A stretch of 64,000 nt of DNA from Alisma plantago-aquatica (taxonomy: Eukaryota > Streptophyta > Magnoliopsida > Alismatales > Alismataceae), in the NCBI GenBank assembly GCA_963693085.1, contig OY856411.1, positions 1,353,570,050-1,353,634,049 on the forward strand, in the 5' to 3' direction. Under the pieces are notes generated by a model that saw only the letters and a program-made list of their open reading frames with translations, ran no database searches and was not told where the DNA came from. Position 1 is the stretch's first letter, and each line of letters starts with the position of its first letter. Positions 33,616-45,867 of the stretch are shown in pieces. A program made the translations under genes and the position numbers.

Positions 33616-35315
33616 ACATGGACATCGATAAAGGAAGGTGGCCTTAGTTTAAGAAAGAGTAAGGAGATAGCTAAAGCATGTCTCATGCTTAATGCTTGGG
33701 ATGTGTCTAGAAAGAAAGATACTTTATGGGTTAAGTGGATAAAATAGAAGTACCTTAATAAGTTTTCTTTTTGGAGTGTCCAGGAATCTTCAAATCACTC
33801 TTGGTTGTTCAATAAGATGTTGAAAATTAGACCCCTTCTTCTTCCCCATGTGAATTTTAAGTTAGGGAAAGGGGATATTTTCAAAGTTTGCCTAGATCCT
33901 AGGATTAGTGGGTAGTTCCTGGAGGATCTGTTGATAAAATCATAATCAATAAAATAGGGGTTCTTCTTGGTTCTTACATGAGTTCAATTATCAGTTAGAA
34001 GAGTTGCTATGTCCCTATGAATGAAATTTTGATGTTCTTCTTAAGTGTCTTCAAGATTTAAATGTAAAGTTCTTTGATGAAGATGATATTTATCTAGGAA
34101 GATAAGAAACCTTCTCTGAAGCTATTTCTAGAATTTATCAAAGTTGAAGTGGTTGAAATTCCTAGTTATGATTGGATCTGGAGTATAAGGGGCCCAAAGA
34201 AAGTTTTATTTTATATGTAGAAGTGAAGCATGATAGACTCCCAACTTCTGATTATGTGAGAAGATTGGGTATATCCATAACTTCCACTTGTTTTCTATGC
34301 AGAAATCACTATGAAATTTGCGAGCATATTCTATTTTATTGTTCATTTACTACTTGAATTATGAATGAAGTAGTTAAACCATGTTCTCTTAGTCTGATTC
34401 CTTCATATTGATCCAAGCTAATGTCTATTAAAGATTGTAATACAAAGATCCTATGTGCCCCAATTTTCTATCATTTATGTTTTGAAAGGAATATGATTGT
34501 CCATGATTGTAGATCTTGATCCCCAATTTTTTTGTGGAACTCTATCTTGAAAGATTATTGCATCCTTGCAATTGCCTAATTGTTTGAGTATCTCTGCTAT
34601 GGTTGTTATGATTTTCAATGCAAGAATTTTCTAGGAGTTTTGATGGATCAATTATGGTGTTTCTCCGTATTTGGTTTTTGTTTGATATGATCCTTTGAAG
34701 CTTCTTTCTAAGATATGTTATATCTTCCAGATGAATCTTAGTTAATAAGGTTTTCTTGAAAACTACTACACTTTCCTATTATTCAAGCTACACTATTTTC
34801 TTGTTATTTGTTCTTGACAAGGTCTTCATGGATATTAGATATGGTCCAAGACTTTTGTGGATGAATAGTGGGAGAGTGCCCTGAAGTTTCAATGCTTCTT
34901 CTTGTTTGTTCTTCTTCATTAGTCTCTCTAGTTGCAAATCTTCTCTATGCAAGATTTATTGGAGGTTTGGTGATTCATGAGATGGTCTCTCCATTGGCCC
35001 TGGTTTTTGTCCAATGTTTGACATGTCTCTAGTTTTTGGATAGTGGTGGTGGATCTTGCATGAAAGGATATGCTCTGGAGATGCAATAGTTTTGAAGTCT
35101 GCATTTTCTCCTCTCAGTAGGCACAGTCTGATATGGGGAGAGTGCTCTGGATTTTTTTTGCATGCCTCTTCTTTTTTTTACTTTGTTATCATTCTTTATT
35201 TGTTTTTGACCTGAGGATTGTATACATACTTTTCTATTTTCTCTCTTTTTGATATAAGGGTCATGTAAAGTTAGATTTCCATGATTTATTAATCATTTTC
35301 CAAAAATAAAAAACA
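33616..35315 (+). mobile_element. 3' end of an L1-type LINE, 5' truncated
   Basis: The plus strand encodes the end of a plant L1 second reading frame. KEGGLSLRKSKEIA near 33640 matches the stretch after RT. A reverse-transcriptase zinc-binding domain at 34172-34357 has cysteines at 34289, 34298 and 34319 and a final Cys at 34340 (TCFLCRNHYEICEH). Between them frames shift. A non-coding tail follows to an A-rich end at 35296-35315 (CCAAAAATAAAAAACAA). Missing RT and endonuclease fit target-primed reverse transcription that stopped early. The 5' truncation point near 33616 is approximate, and no target duplication was confirmed. Confidence 0.68.
34172..34357 (+). pseudogene. LINE reverse-transcriptase zinc-binding domain fragment
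   Basis: A 61-codon open piece of the L1 ORF2 C-terminal zinc-binding domain. It includes a PTSDYVRRLGI-like segment before the first Cys pair and CEHILFYCSF at the end. The family normally has RT upstream and a Trp/Arg-rich segment just before this domain. Here the upstream part is in another frame, so it is a relic. Confidence 0.65.
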
Positions 35316-35419
35316 ATTCATAAGAGTTCTAATGACCAAAAATAGATTTTAATCTCAAAACGTCATTTCAGAAGAATCTTGTCAATATACATATATATAT
35401 ATATATGTATGTATGTATG

Positions 35420-35455
<36 letters not shown>

Positions 35456-35882
35456 CAAATAGTAAATAAGAAATACCACCTTGTTTTCCTCATATTCCTT
35501 TCCGACTCATTCAAAACCACCAAAGAAAAGTGAGGAATAAAAGTAGAGAGTAAAAAATATGAGAGTTGTGCCATGTTCGTGTCAAAGGAGCTATCAAAAT
35601 GATGTATTGTTGTAATTGTGAACACAAAATCTCACTTTTGTAAAACTCTAAGACCAACAATACACAACAAAATTCCAATGGTGTTCATTAATGGTATGGT
35701 AAACCAATGCAGTGGTACTTAGGATGTGCAATCACTACTCTAAAACCAAGTGGCTGGGATCACATGGACCACTTTCCCACTTAACAGACCTATGCTTGAA
35801 TGACCCAAGCAAAAGGAAGGGATATCCACAAGCCTTATTGGATACTCTTTCCTTCCACCACCGACAATGTGACGAGTGAAAG
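35316..35882. repeat. No gene seen; (AT)n/(ATGT)n microsatellite at 35386-35453
   Basis: Non-coding gap between the LINE tail and the Ty3 element. The microsatellite has AT repeats on both sides of a (GTAT)n core. The rest, including the 35460-35620 stretch, has no recognisable domain. Confidence 0.6.
35878..35882. repeat. Target-site duplication GAAAG, left copy
   Basis: GAAAG directly precedes TGTGACACC at 35883 and recurs at 53075-53079, directly after the other end of the element (GGGGTCTTATA, ending 53074). This fixes the limits of a 17.2-kb insertion. Confidence 0.85.
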
Positions 35883-36133
35883 TGTGACACCACGATGCTA
35901 CACAAGAAGATTACACAAAACAAAGTGTCATGATCAATAGCTAAACAATATTACTAAAAGAACATGTCAATTAAAACCAATTTCATTTAACCATCACATG
36001 ATGGAACGTATTATAATACGTCCCATAACATGTATCACAATACATACCATGTCATGTCGATACATTTGTATTGTCTCCAACTGCCACAACCTATTACAAA
36101 AGATATGTTCACATATACATGCCACACACACAC

Positions 36134-36136
<3 letters not shown>

Positions 36137-36225
<89 letters not shown>
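36137..36225. repeat. (TA)28(GA)16 compound microsatellite
   Basis: An uninterrupted TA run 36137-36192, then GA to 36225. The matching site in the other LTR (about 49360-49372) has only a few TA units, so the run expanded after insertion or was contracted there. Confidence 0.9.
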
Positions 36226-36227
<2 letters not shown>

Positions 36228-39148
36228 ACGACATTATGCCAAAATAGGTATCAAGATACACCATCTACAAACACATACCTCCCATACCTAAGACTACAAG
36301 GACAACACATATGACTCTACTACAAGACTAGCAGCTTATCCAACCTTGAACAACTATTGATCTATGAGATTCTCTTTCTCAATAGCATGATTTCTACAAT
36401 GTCGCCAACAAATGTGTAAAAATATTTGGAAATCCACTGGGTGAGACCAATCTCCTAGTGAGAGATATAACTCTCAACCAACGATTTTACCACAAGTTAC
36501 GTCATCATAACAAAATAAGAATTATGAGTAGATTCACCTAAATGAATAATTAAAACTAATTATACAAGATTAAGTAGGTTGAAGAGCTATAACTGACATG
36601 CAGAACATCATATGCTTTTAGAAGGAATGAAGAACAAGTTAACAATGAACTTCTCTTACTACATAATAAAAAACCTGAGCAGTATAAGAAACAAGGCAAG
36701 GGTAAACATCCAATGTGAGTCATGTTTAACCCTAAATAGATATATTACACGGTTGTATTATGTTTTCCATTAAGCCATGGGGAGTTTGATTCGTACCACT
36801 CAAAGTCCAACTAACCACTTCTTGGATGCAATTAGTATTTATACAAGATCCAGGAAATGCGGGACTCCAAGATGTTCTCCACACTCAGTCAGTATGAGTC
36901 TTCACCGCATTGACATATCAGTCGAACTGCCAACAACGACATATAGTCAAGCTAAAAACACCTACTCTACCCTTCTTACAGGTGACAACACTATCACTAA
37001 GGTACAACCACAGTTGTCCTCCAAACTTATCACATGTATATTCACTAAGACATGACCTCAGTCATTCCCAAACTACGGGATAGGTATGACCGCAGTCATC
37101 CTCCCAAAAACACATGGTATCAGGATGACAAGCACCCACATACTCAATAGTATGTTGTTTGAGTTTCTTTTATGAATACTCATTTCACCATCCAACAAGT
37201 TCTGATTAGGGTTTCACCATGCATACTCAGTATTATTTTCTCTAACACTGAAATGGATCTATGGAATGGGGCACTACATGATTAGGGTTTCACTTGATTA
37301 ATTAGAGCCAATTTCATATCTTTTAACTACATCAATCAAGTTACATACAAACCCTCAAATATTATACAAAGATAACGATAGATTCCAACTTCATAAGATA
37401 TAAACATATGAAACATAAACTTGTCACATCACCAAATGGTACTATTCCACTATTATTCACAATGATGTCACCATTATCACATTATCATGGGTTACCAATC
37501 CTTATTACAAGCAATAGATGATATCACCTCAATTAGAGCATAAAGACATTACCAAGGTTAGAATACCATTCACATTATTCATGTATGAACATCATTTTCT
37601 CACCATTCCTAATCAAGGCTCATCACAATTAAACATGTGTCTCATAGGTGATACCACAAACAATCATTATCTATGAGGCTTAAACAACAAATTAAGGTTA
37701 GTTTTCAACTTCAAAACTAAATTAGGGCTTTAAAACAACAATTAACATTAAACCCTACTTATCACCACCTATAGTTTTTCTTGGAAGCATATAGGTCCAC
37801 TATCTTTAACATAAGATAACAACACAAGGCAGACACATGCCCATGGATTCTCATCGATCAAATAGATATAGACCCCCAACATATTCATCAGCCGAAGATA
37901 AGGATCACCCACAACAATCACATAGGTCAATATAGTGACCAAAGAAGATCCATCAACATCATCGATCGAAGAGAGACACAAACCATTCATCAACCGAAGG
38001 AAACCACCACCTCGGTGACAGACGATACCACACATCTTCAACTTAAAGGACTTGAAACCCTTGGTGACCAAAGACACCAGACATCTTCATTGACTGAAGG
38101 GACTTATAATCCTTGGCGTCCGAAGATGTAACTCAACCTCTCAACAATCGAAGAGGATAACCTCCTACAAAAGATTCATACTTAGATATCTAAAAACCAT
38201 CAACCACTCAAGACATTACTTGTACAACATTGAGAGAGAGAGAAAACTCATCCTTCATTATCAAAATGGTTGTTCAACACCATTAAATCGAAACCACTAA
38301 GGAGTAAAACATATGGAGAAAGATCAACATCAAAACTCTAAATATGATCATCATCAAGTCAAGGTAAAAACCACATTATGAGAGAGGGAAACTATCTTCC
38401 ATGTATCCAAAACCTTTATCATCAAGCAAGAAATCAAAACCATGATTTGAGGAAGAAAACCAACATTTTTTCACTTGCATGTAAGGATCAACACTTTCAT
38501 CATCAACAAGAGTTTGGGTTTAAGAATTAGGGTTCATAAGAAAGGGTTAATGTACTCACGTTCCCCACATAATCATAAACCCTAGCTCAAAGCATTGTTT
38601 TAATACTATATAGACCATGTTTTAAAGGTAAGTTAATTGCATGTATAATTAAGTGCAACAATAATTGAGGAAAAAGTTATATATCTCACCTTGGTTATGA
38701 AGAACAACTTCAAAAGAAAGGATGTCCCAAGAAGAGAGAAAAGCAAGCTTGATCACCACTTAACGGCCAAGCTAGCACAACTTCAAAGATAAGAATGAAG
38801 CCATTGGTTAAAGGAGCACAAGATAGAGAGTAAAAACTCCAGGTCAAAAAGACAAGGAAGAGACAAGTTCTCGAATCCAACTTGAGAACTACCATGGAGA
38901 ACCATGAATTCTTACAAGAAGAGAGAAGTTCCTCAAGAAGCACCCCCTTTGAGAACCATGGGTTTGGCCAAGAGAAAGAAGGAAGATAAGGTAGCAAGGA
39001 AACAAGGATCAAGAAAGGTTGATCACTTACCAAGATCAAGGAACACCAAAGGATCACCAAAGAAAGGGTTGATCTAAAGACTAGCTCCACATGTAAGTGG
39101 TTTGGCCACTTCTACAAGCTCAAGCACCACCCTCACCACCAAGAACGC

Positions 39149-40540
39149 TGATAAATGTATATTTATCCTTTTAATTTACATCTTTTAGATATCTTTTTAA
39201 GATTGTCTTGATATTTATCTTTTTAGTTTGTAATTAATTGTATTACTTTAGATTTTTCTCTTTGTTTAGAGTTTTAATTATATTTGGTTGAACTTTTGTA
39301 GGAAAATGGCTCAATGACTAATTTCCCTTAGAAGATATTTTGTACAAATTCCCGCAGTGTTTGATTTAAATATATACCTCACACCAAAATTGTCATAACT
39401 CTTACATCTAAAGGCAGCATTTAATGGGTAAGTAAGCGTTGGAAAGGAAATTGAATTATCTATAGGAGAAGCATATTTTAGGACCACATTAGAACTTATT
39501 ACTGGCCCAAAAATATGCTCGAAATCTCTATTTCTAGAATCTACAACTAAAAGAATGTGAACGGTCAACATAATTAACGGCAATCAACTATTTTTTCTAT
39601 TGAACAGATCTAGAAAGTTTTCAGCCGCCAGTCAGGAGTTTTCTAGAGAGTCTTGTATCTAGGATTTCCACCCCTCTTTCCCCTATAAAAGTAGGGGGAC
39701 TCCATAAGGAAAAACATCCAATTTTTAGTTGTAGACCACATCTTGTATAATGTTGGATTTCATTTTAGTTTGCATTTCTTTTGGTCTCGTTACATCTGAG
39801 TAGATCTCTTTGGGGCATGGGGAGTATCCCCTTAGCCCACTTCTATTTAATATAATCAGTTCTATTCCTCCATTGAAAAATATTTTCTCTTTGTTTATGT
39901 ATGGTTATTTGGATGATCTGATATATTCTTATGGAGTGATATGACTTGGTATCTCTGTTAGAATGAAATAATAGTCCCTTAATTACTATTATCATCTTTT
40001 TGACTTTTTAATCTTATTCCCATTATAATCCTGGGTGACATGACCACCTGAGCCTTAGGTTTGAATACCAGTTTGAATTCACATTCTTCTTGATATGACC
40101 ATGGATAGTGGCATATTGGACGGTTGGACAATGATCCATGAACGTCGGGACCAATGGGTTCATGAGAAGTTTGACCCTTATTAGTTTTTCCATAAGGACA
40201 TGAAATCACATGGTCCTGAATTGATCCTTGAAGTTTAGAAGTTCAGTAGTTGAATAGGTATGTGGTTTTGGTGTGATCCTATGGACCCCCAGATCCCTAT
40301 TTCTTGATTTGTTAAACTTTATTTCAATACTTTTATTTTTGTTCTTAGTTTTAACTACCTTGTCAAATTGAAATTTAATTCTTGTTCTTGTGATCCGATT
40401 TGGATCTTGACTTTTTTTCATCATCCCTTGGATTGATACCTATCTATACTAAGTTGACTTGTTACTCACAGCAAGTTGACAACTGGGTTAGAATGTTAAA
40501 CTCTAGGTATTTTCCTAGTGATTGTTGTGTGTATAATGAC
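39149..40540 (+). mobile_element. About 1.4-kb insertion in the Tekay 3' LTR, probable solo LTR
   Basis: Absent from the paired LTR, where CCACCAAGAACACAAATG is continuous near 52280. It starts TGATAAATGTATATT. A TATA box (TATAAAA, 39684-39690) lies in TTTCCCCTATAAAAGTAGGGGG, typical of an LTR promoter. No coding domain. The right edge is placed near 40540; flanks AACGC and CCCGC match only partly, so the duplication is unconfirmed. A Ty3 (Athila-like) source is a guess. Confidence 0.6.
39684..39690 (+). promoter_or_regulatory. TATA box of the inserted LTR
   Basis: TATAAAA in CCCTATAAAAGTAGGGGG, about 535 bases into the insertion. It suggests plus-strand orientation. Confidence 0.55.
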
Positions 40541-40626
40541 CCGCATAAAATACAAGGGACAAGCTCCAAGGGAGAAGAGAGAAAGCAAGAGGGTGAAAAA
40601 GGGATGAATAGAATGCAAAGAGAGGG

Positions 40627-40641
40627 GTATATATACCCAAG
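40627..40641 (-). promoter_or_regulatory. TATA box of the Tekay 3' LTR
   Basis: On the minus strand this reads GGGTATATATACCCC. The partner in the 5' LTR, near 52366-52378, reads GGGTATTTATACCCC. Preservation in both LTRs about 700 bases from the LTR start supports a core promoter. Confidence 0.5.
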
Positions 40642-42518
40642 GGTAGAGAGAGGTAAAGTGGGTTAGGTGTCATGCATACATGTGCCACTTGTTCACCATA
40701 CAACATCCCTACAAGCACTAGGACCATGCATGCAATAAGAGTCATTAAAACCTAGGAAAAACATCGACCACTCTATTCTAGGGAAACTCATATGTCGAAA
40801 AAACCTTATCCAAAAGCTCAATGAGTTGAGGAGATCATAGCAACTAAGGAAGATCCAAACCCTTATGACCACATAAACTCAAACCCTAGGTTTCTTGTCC
40901 CATCAACCACCAAGAAAACTAGGTGCACTCAAACCTGATTGATCGAAGACACCATAGTCAAAGAAACATCAAGGTGGTCATTAAAAAAAAAACTTAAGGG
41001 AAGCCCATCAGTCAACACTCAAGGTCACCATCAAACTAGGGCATTCGAGCAAACCCTATATATCAACACATGATGTCACCATATCTCACCTCATCAAACC
41101 AAGGAGAAACAAGATTCCCAAAAGGACAATGCTTTCCTACATGATGCCAAAACATGTGAGGCACAACAAGCATGTGAAAAATTGCAAAAAAAACCTTAAG
41201 ATTGGTAAATTGCAATTAGGTCAAAAACAAGCACATATAAGCATAACTAGATCAAACATCATCCAAATTGGAACAAACTAAAAACACAAGCATGTCACAT
41301 ATTATCAAAGCTCGTCACATGATTAGATTAAGGTTTTAAGAATTTAATTATGTAAAGAAATCAAGATCAACAAGAAATATGGGTCAGGGGTCTTAAAACC
41401 ATAAATCCCTAACAAGGATGTCACCCCTGAAATCCTACATGAATAAAGATGGGTACTTCCTACACATCTCGTCTGCTGATTCCCAGATGGCTTCCTCCAT
41501 GACATAGTGATGCCACAAAACCTTAACAAGAACTATATCCTTCTACTTTTAATTCTTTAACCTCCTATCTAGGATCAACACAGGACCCTCAACATGTGAC
41601 ACATCCTCCTCCAACTCTACCTCAACCGGATGTGACATCAGCTCCAAATTAGGGTGACACTTCCTCAACATAGAAAAATGGAACATATCATGTAACTTGT
41701 ACAACTTTGGTGGTTGCTCCAGTCTATAAGACACCTTTATGACATGTTCCACCATAGGGTATGGTCACATAAATGTGGGAGCCAACTTACCATTCTTAGC
41801 AAACCTTAGTATGCCTTTCTAAGGAGAGACCTTGAGGTACACCTTGTCTCTCACTTGGAACTCTGAAGGCCTGTGATGATTTTCAGCATATTTATGTCCG
41901 TGCTGAGCTTCCTTCAGCTATTGTTGTATAACTTTGATCTTCACTATAGCTTGATGCACAAGATCATGACCCAAAAGGTGATACTCACTTATCCCAAACC
42001 AATAAAAAGGAGACTGAAAATGCCTCCCATAAAAATCCTTGTAAGGTGCCATGTTGATACTACTCTGGTAATTGTTGTTGTATGCAAACTCCATCAAGCT
42101 CAGGTGCACATCCCAACTGCACAAAAAGTACAAGACACAAGCTCTCAACAAATGTTCTAACATCTAAGTAGTCCTCTTAGATTGCTCATCTATTTGTGAA
42201 TGAAACATTATATTGAACCTCAACTGTGTACCCATAGTAGTATGCAGATGTTCCCAAAAGTGACTCGTGATTTGAGGTTCTCTATCAGACACTATTGACA
42301 TTGGTACGCCATGTAGATGCACTATTTCATCTACATACACTTGTGCCAACTTCTTAGTTGTATGCGTCATCTTCACTCGCAACAAGAGAGTTGACTTGGT
42401 CAACTTATCCACTATCACGTAGATGGAATCATGACCTTTTTCTATCCTAGGAAGGCCAACCACAAAGTCCACCATGATATGATCCCATTTCCACTATGGT
42501 ATAGATAACAATTGCAAT

Positions 42519-42523
42519 GTCCC
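42519..42523. repeat. Target-site duplication GTCCC, left copy
   Basis: GTCCC precedes TGTTACAACC and recurs at 45868-45872 after CGTTATA. Joining across it brings the integrase finger and core together. Confidence 0.87.
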
Positions 42524-45500
42524 TGTTACAACCCCAAATTTTGGGTTCTTTTGATAAGAAACACGATTTCTCTTAATAAAGATAAATGAGCAAATAATGG
42601 TGTGATTTGATTTGAATCAATGAATTCCGTTTATAATAGCCTTGATGGTTGCTTAGATGTCTTTATTGTCTATTGGGACCAATGACAAGGAAAAGAAAAA
42701 GGAAATTCAATTAGTAAATGAATAATTAAGAAATAGAGAAAAGAAATATGTAGAAACCTCTAGAAGGCAAAAGAATATTCTTCAAAGGTGTATTTCGTGC
42801 CTTTTGGATTCCCTGGGTTCCAAGGAGTCCAAGTTGCAAGGATAATGCAACAAGAGAGAGAAGAGATCAATTAAATATTGGTTTATTAAAGGAAATATGA
42901 GATGATAATAATAACATTACAAGAAATATGTGGATATTTGGATAATGGATCCATCTTGGATAATATTTCATGTCAACATAGTTTCTAATGGAAAAAGGAA
43001 TCAAAATTAAAAGAAAAACCAGAGATAAACAATTAATCAAGAATATTTGAAATAAAGGAGATAATGCAAGACATAAAGATAGAAGTGAGGGTTTGGTCAT
43101 GATGAGTGATAATTCGAACCCCACTTTCTTTCTTGGATTACAAGAAATAGAAATAATGGGAAATAAGAAAATGAGAAAGAGAAAAGATGGGAGAAATAAT
43201 CCTAATTGAGTAATATCTTACACCTAAAGAAAAGGCACGTTTTATTTTATATAATGGGTCCAAATTTGACAGAGAGGTAGATTAAGTCATTATTAAGTAT
43301 CCCTAAAAATTTGGGAATAAATGGAGCCATTGTTTGAGATTTATGCTTTTTCCAAAGTGAAAGGGAATTACCCTATTTTCCCTATTTTCTGTTTATGCAA
43401 CATTCGTGGATCTGAGATCCAACGGTAGAGATGATGTCCCCTACCTCCAGACCAACTGGGAAAGCTGTGAAACTAGGAGAGATTTCCTCTACACTTTCCT
43501 CACACTCTAGTCCATCATTGGATCTAGAAGTAGGCCCTATGCCTTCGGGAGGTCACGAGGACTCAATCCATACCAGGATTGAGTACCTGTTATAATGGGA
43601 ATCGAGTTTCCCTAATATCGTATACATGTGGCCCAGCCCTATATAGGGGGGGAGTTGTGCAATACCAGCGATCGTGAAAACACTGTTTGTGGGATCGGGA
43701 CGAGTAGATGAGTGCTTCGTCATTCTCAATTGGAGATTTCAACTTGACCTTGACCCCCGCCGAGGACCTGCTTCAGTCGAGGTTGCGTGGTGCCGGCTGG
43801 GTACTATAAGGGAGTAGGCATTGCAATCAAGGGGTCCTCTGAGTTTGGGAGAACTTGGCAGAGCTACCAGTGGCCTTGGATTGCACGGAGAAGCAGTAGT
43901 GCACCAAGTCGACCATCGAGTTGATTGGTGGTTCACGAGAAGGACAACCTGAAGGTTGAAGACGACCAAGAGGGGAATTACTCCCCTTCCCTCACATTCC
44001 TATTGAAAGGGATTGTCCTTTAAGGTAATTCTGCAACCTCTCCCTATTAACAAGTGTGTTGCCCGCTAGTTTGCTTTTAAATCCAATAAATCTACGTTGT
44101 CGCTTCTATTTGGTAGAAAAAGAGTTTTCTTGTAAAATACATATCTAATTATGGAAATATCGGATGAAGGTGATCTATGCAAGAAAGTTGATCAGAAAAA
44201 CATGAAGAATCAAATAAAATATAATTGGAGCTTGATATTTCTTGCAATTTAAAAAGTACAAAAAGTTATCACCTTTGATATATTAAATTATGGTAAAACC
44301 CTAATTTGATATGGAACTCGGATTTAATGACTCTTTTGGGTTAATTTGGTTTGGAACCCTAATTCTAAGAAATATTAACCTATTAAGAATAGAAGGGGGA
44401 GTTAAGTTAAAAAAAGGTAGTTTCATGCTTGTTTTAGGGTTTTATGCACATGATTATGTTTAGAAACCCTAATTTGGGAAAATATGGGTTTTAATGGGTT
44501 AAACCCCAAAATATAATTATAGAACTGAGTTTTCATGTTTTTAAGCTATTTTGAGCATAAAAGTTCCTAATTGTGGATAAATACCCTTAATTTAGTAATT
44601 AGGGTTTTCTAATGGATAAAGGTGGAATTAGTGATAAATAGAGTTTAGAAAGATATGTTGCTAATTTGAAAGGAACCAAAGATGATAATTGGGCCTAATG
44701 ATCGTGTCATGACTTAAAAGGATAAAAATGGTAGTTTTGATGTAAAAGAGGCATCATAGACTTAATTGACATTTAATTGTGCCTACATTAGGGTTTGTGG
44801 ACTAAAAGAGCATTAGAAGTAATAAATGTGCTATGGAGACTAAAACCCTAATTGCAATGGAAACCCCAAAAGTGGACTAGAAACCCTAGGAAGCGAGCTA
44901 GGTTTAATAGACCTTGATGGCATGATCAATGATAGGAAAATTGGATGCATATTTTAGGATCATTTTGTGTGCTTGCTTGTTTACTGGATTTCTTGCTTAG
45001 TTTGATTATTTTCTACTCTCAAGTCAGCCTGACATGTATGTGGTTAATTATGGTTAATCGCATTAGTTTCCCGAAGGTTTTTTCGGATGATTAATCACAT
45101 TGATTGCAACCTATCAGTTTGGATGTTCATACTTGCAATTTATAAAGTCACTATGAATATAACAATTATAATAAGTGTATATTCTCGCACCTACATGCCA
45201 CTCTGATGGATGATGCCCAAAGGTCAAGCCCAGGAGGGAAGACCCATGGGCACCATGAGTGGTGACCCTAGACACCAAGCTCCAGAATGAGAAGGTGGTC
45301 TTTATTGCATGACTAATGGGCACCATGAGAGGTGACCCCAGGCACCAAGCTCGGGATTGAGAAGGTGACCTTAAGTCACTGGAAAAAGAAAAACCCTAAA
45401 GGGGGTATTCCAGGGTTAGGGCAAAAGCGGTGGAGAATGTCACATTGAAAGCGTAAATTGGCTTTTTAATTAACTTGATTGTGATATTTAGATTGTTAGC

Positions 45501-45867
45501 CATATTTATGGAATTTTGGTTGTCCCCACATATCGGCATATTCATTTATGCTGACTGACATTTTGTTTGTTGGCATTTTAGGTACATATTGAAAAGGACA
45601 AATAGTAAAGTGGCATATGGTGAAATTAAGAAATAAAGTGCAAGGAAGATTAGTTAGAATAAAGTCCAAATGTGGATAGAAGTTAGATTCCCAAAGTTTT
45701 TAAAAGGTATGCACAATTTTATTTTACACCAGATTTCAGTTTAGTTTGGTAGAATTTCATAATTATTACTGATTAATTGTTGAACCTTTGATCCTATTAA
45801 TTGGGATAATGACTCTAACCTTCTAGTCTCCCTTAATTGGGGGTTACTGGGAGGTGGGGTCGTTATA
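42524..45867 (+). mobile_element. 3.3-kb solo LTR inside the Tekay integrase
   Basis: 3,344 bp starting TGTTACAACCCC and ending GGGGTCGTTATA, so the two ends form an imperfect ~12-bp inverted repeat. It is flanked by GTCCC. No gag, pol or primer site. A TATA-like CCCTATATAGGGGGG near 43634 suggests plus orientation. The body is AT-rich with a GC-richer part at about 43380-43980 and scattered AAACCCTAA words at 44290-44890. A chromovirus-type LTR is likely from size and ends. Confidence 0.75.
45246..45372 (+). repeat. 70-bp tandem duplication in the solo LTR
   Basis: Two units start at 45246 and 45316, sharing ATGGGCACCATGAG and ACACCAAGCTC or GCACCAAGCTC, followed by GAGAAGGTG. The copies have diverged at several sites. 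Confidence 0.8.

Larger units (their letters stand above)
35883..41397 (-). repeat. 3' LTR of the Tekay-like element
   Basis: Paired along its length with 49006-53074. Landmarks are the CATGTATCACAA block (36029 and 49264), the ATCGATCGAAGAGAGACAC block (37959 and 51097) and the CAAGGGTAGAGA block (40639 and 52377). It is 5.5 kb only because a ~1.4-kb insertion lies at 39149-40540. It also holds a TA/GA microsatellite not expanded in its partner. Confidence 0.83.

Noticed and set aside
35998..36314. Open frames of 94-97 codons across the TA/GA microsatellite
   Set aside because: Their Ile/Tyr and Arg/Glu runs come from the simple repeat itself; no domain, and similar frames appear on the opposite strand.
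44290..44890. AAACCCTAA words as an interstitial telomere
   Set aside because: The words are scattered, single and in both orientations, not a tandem array.
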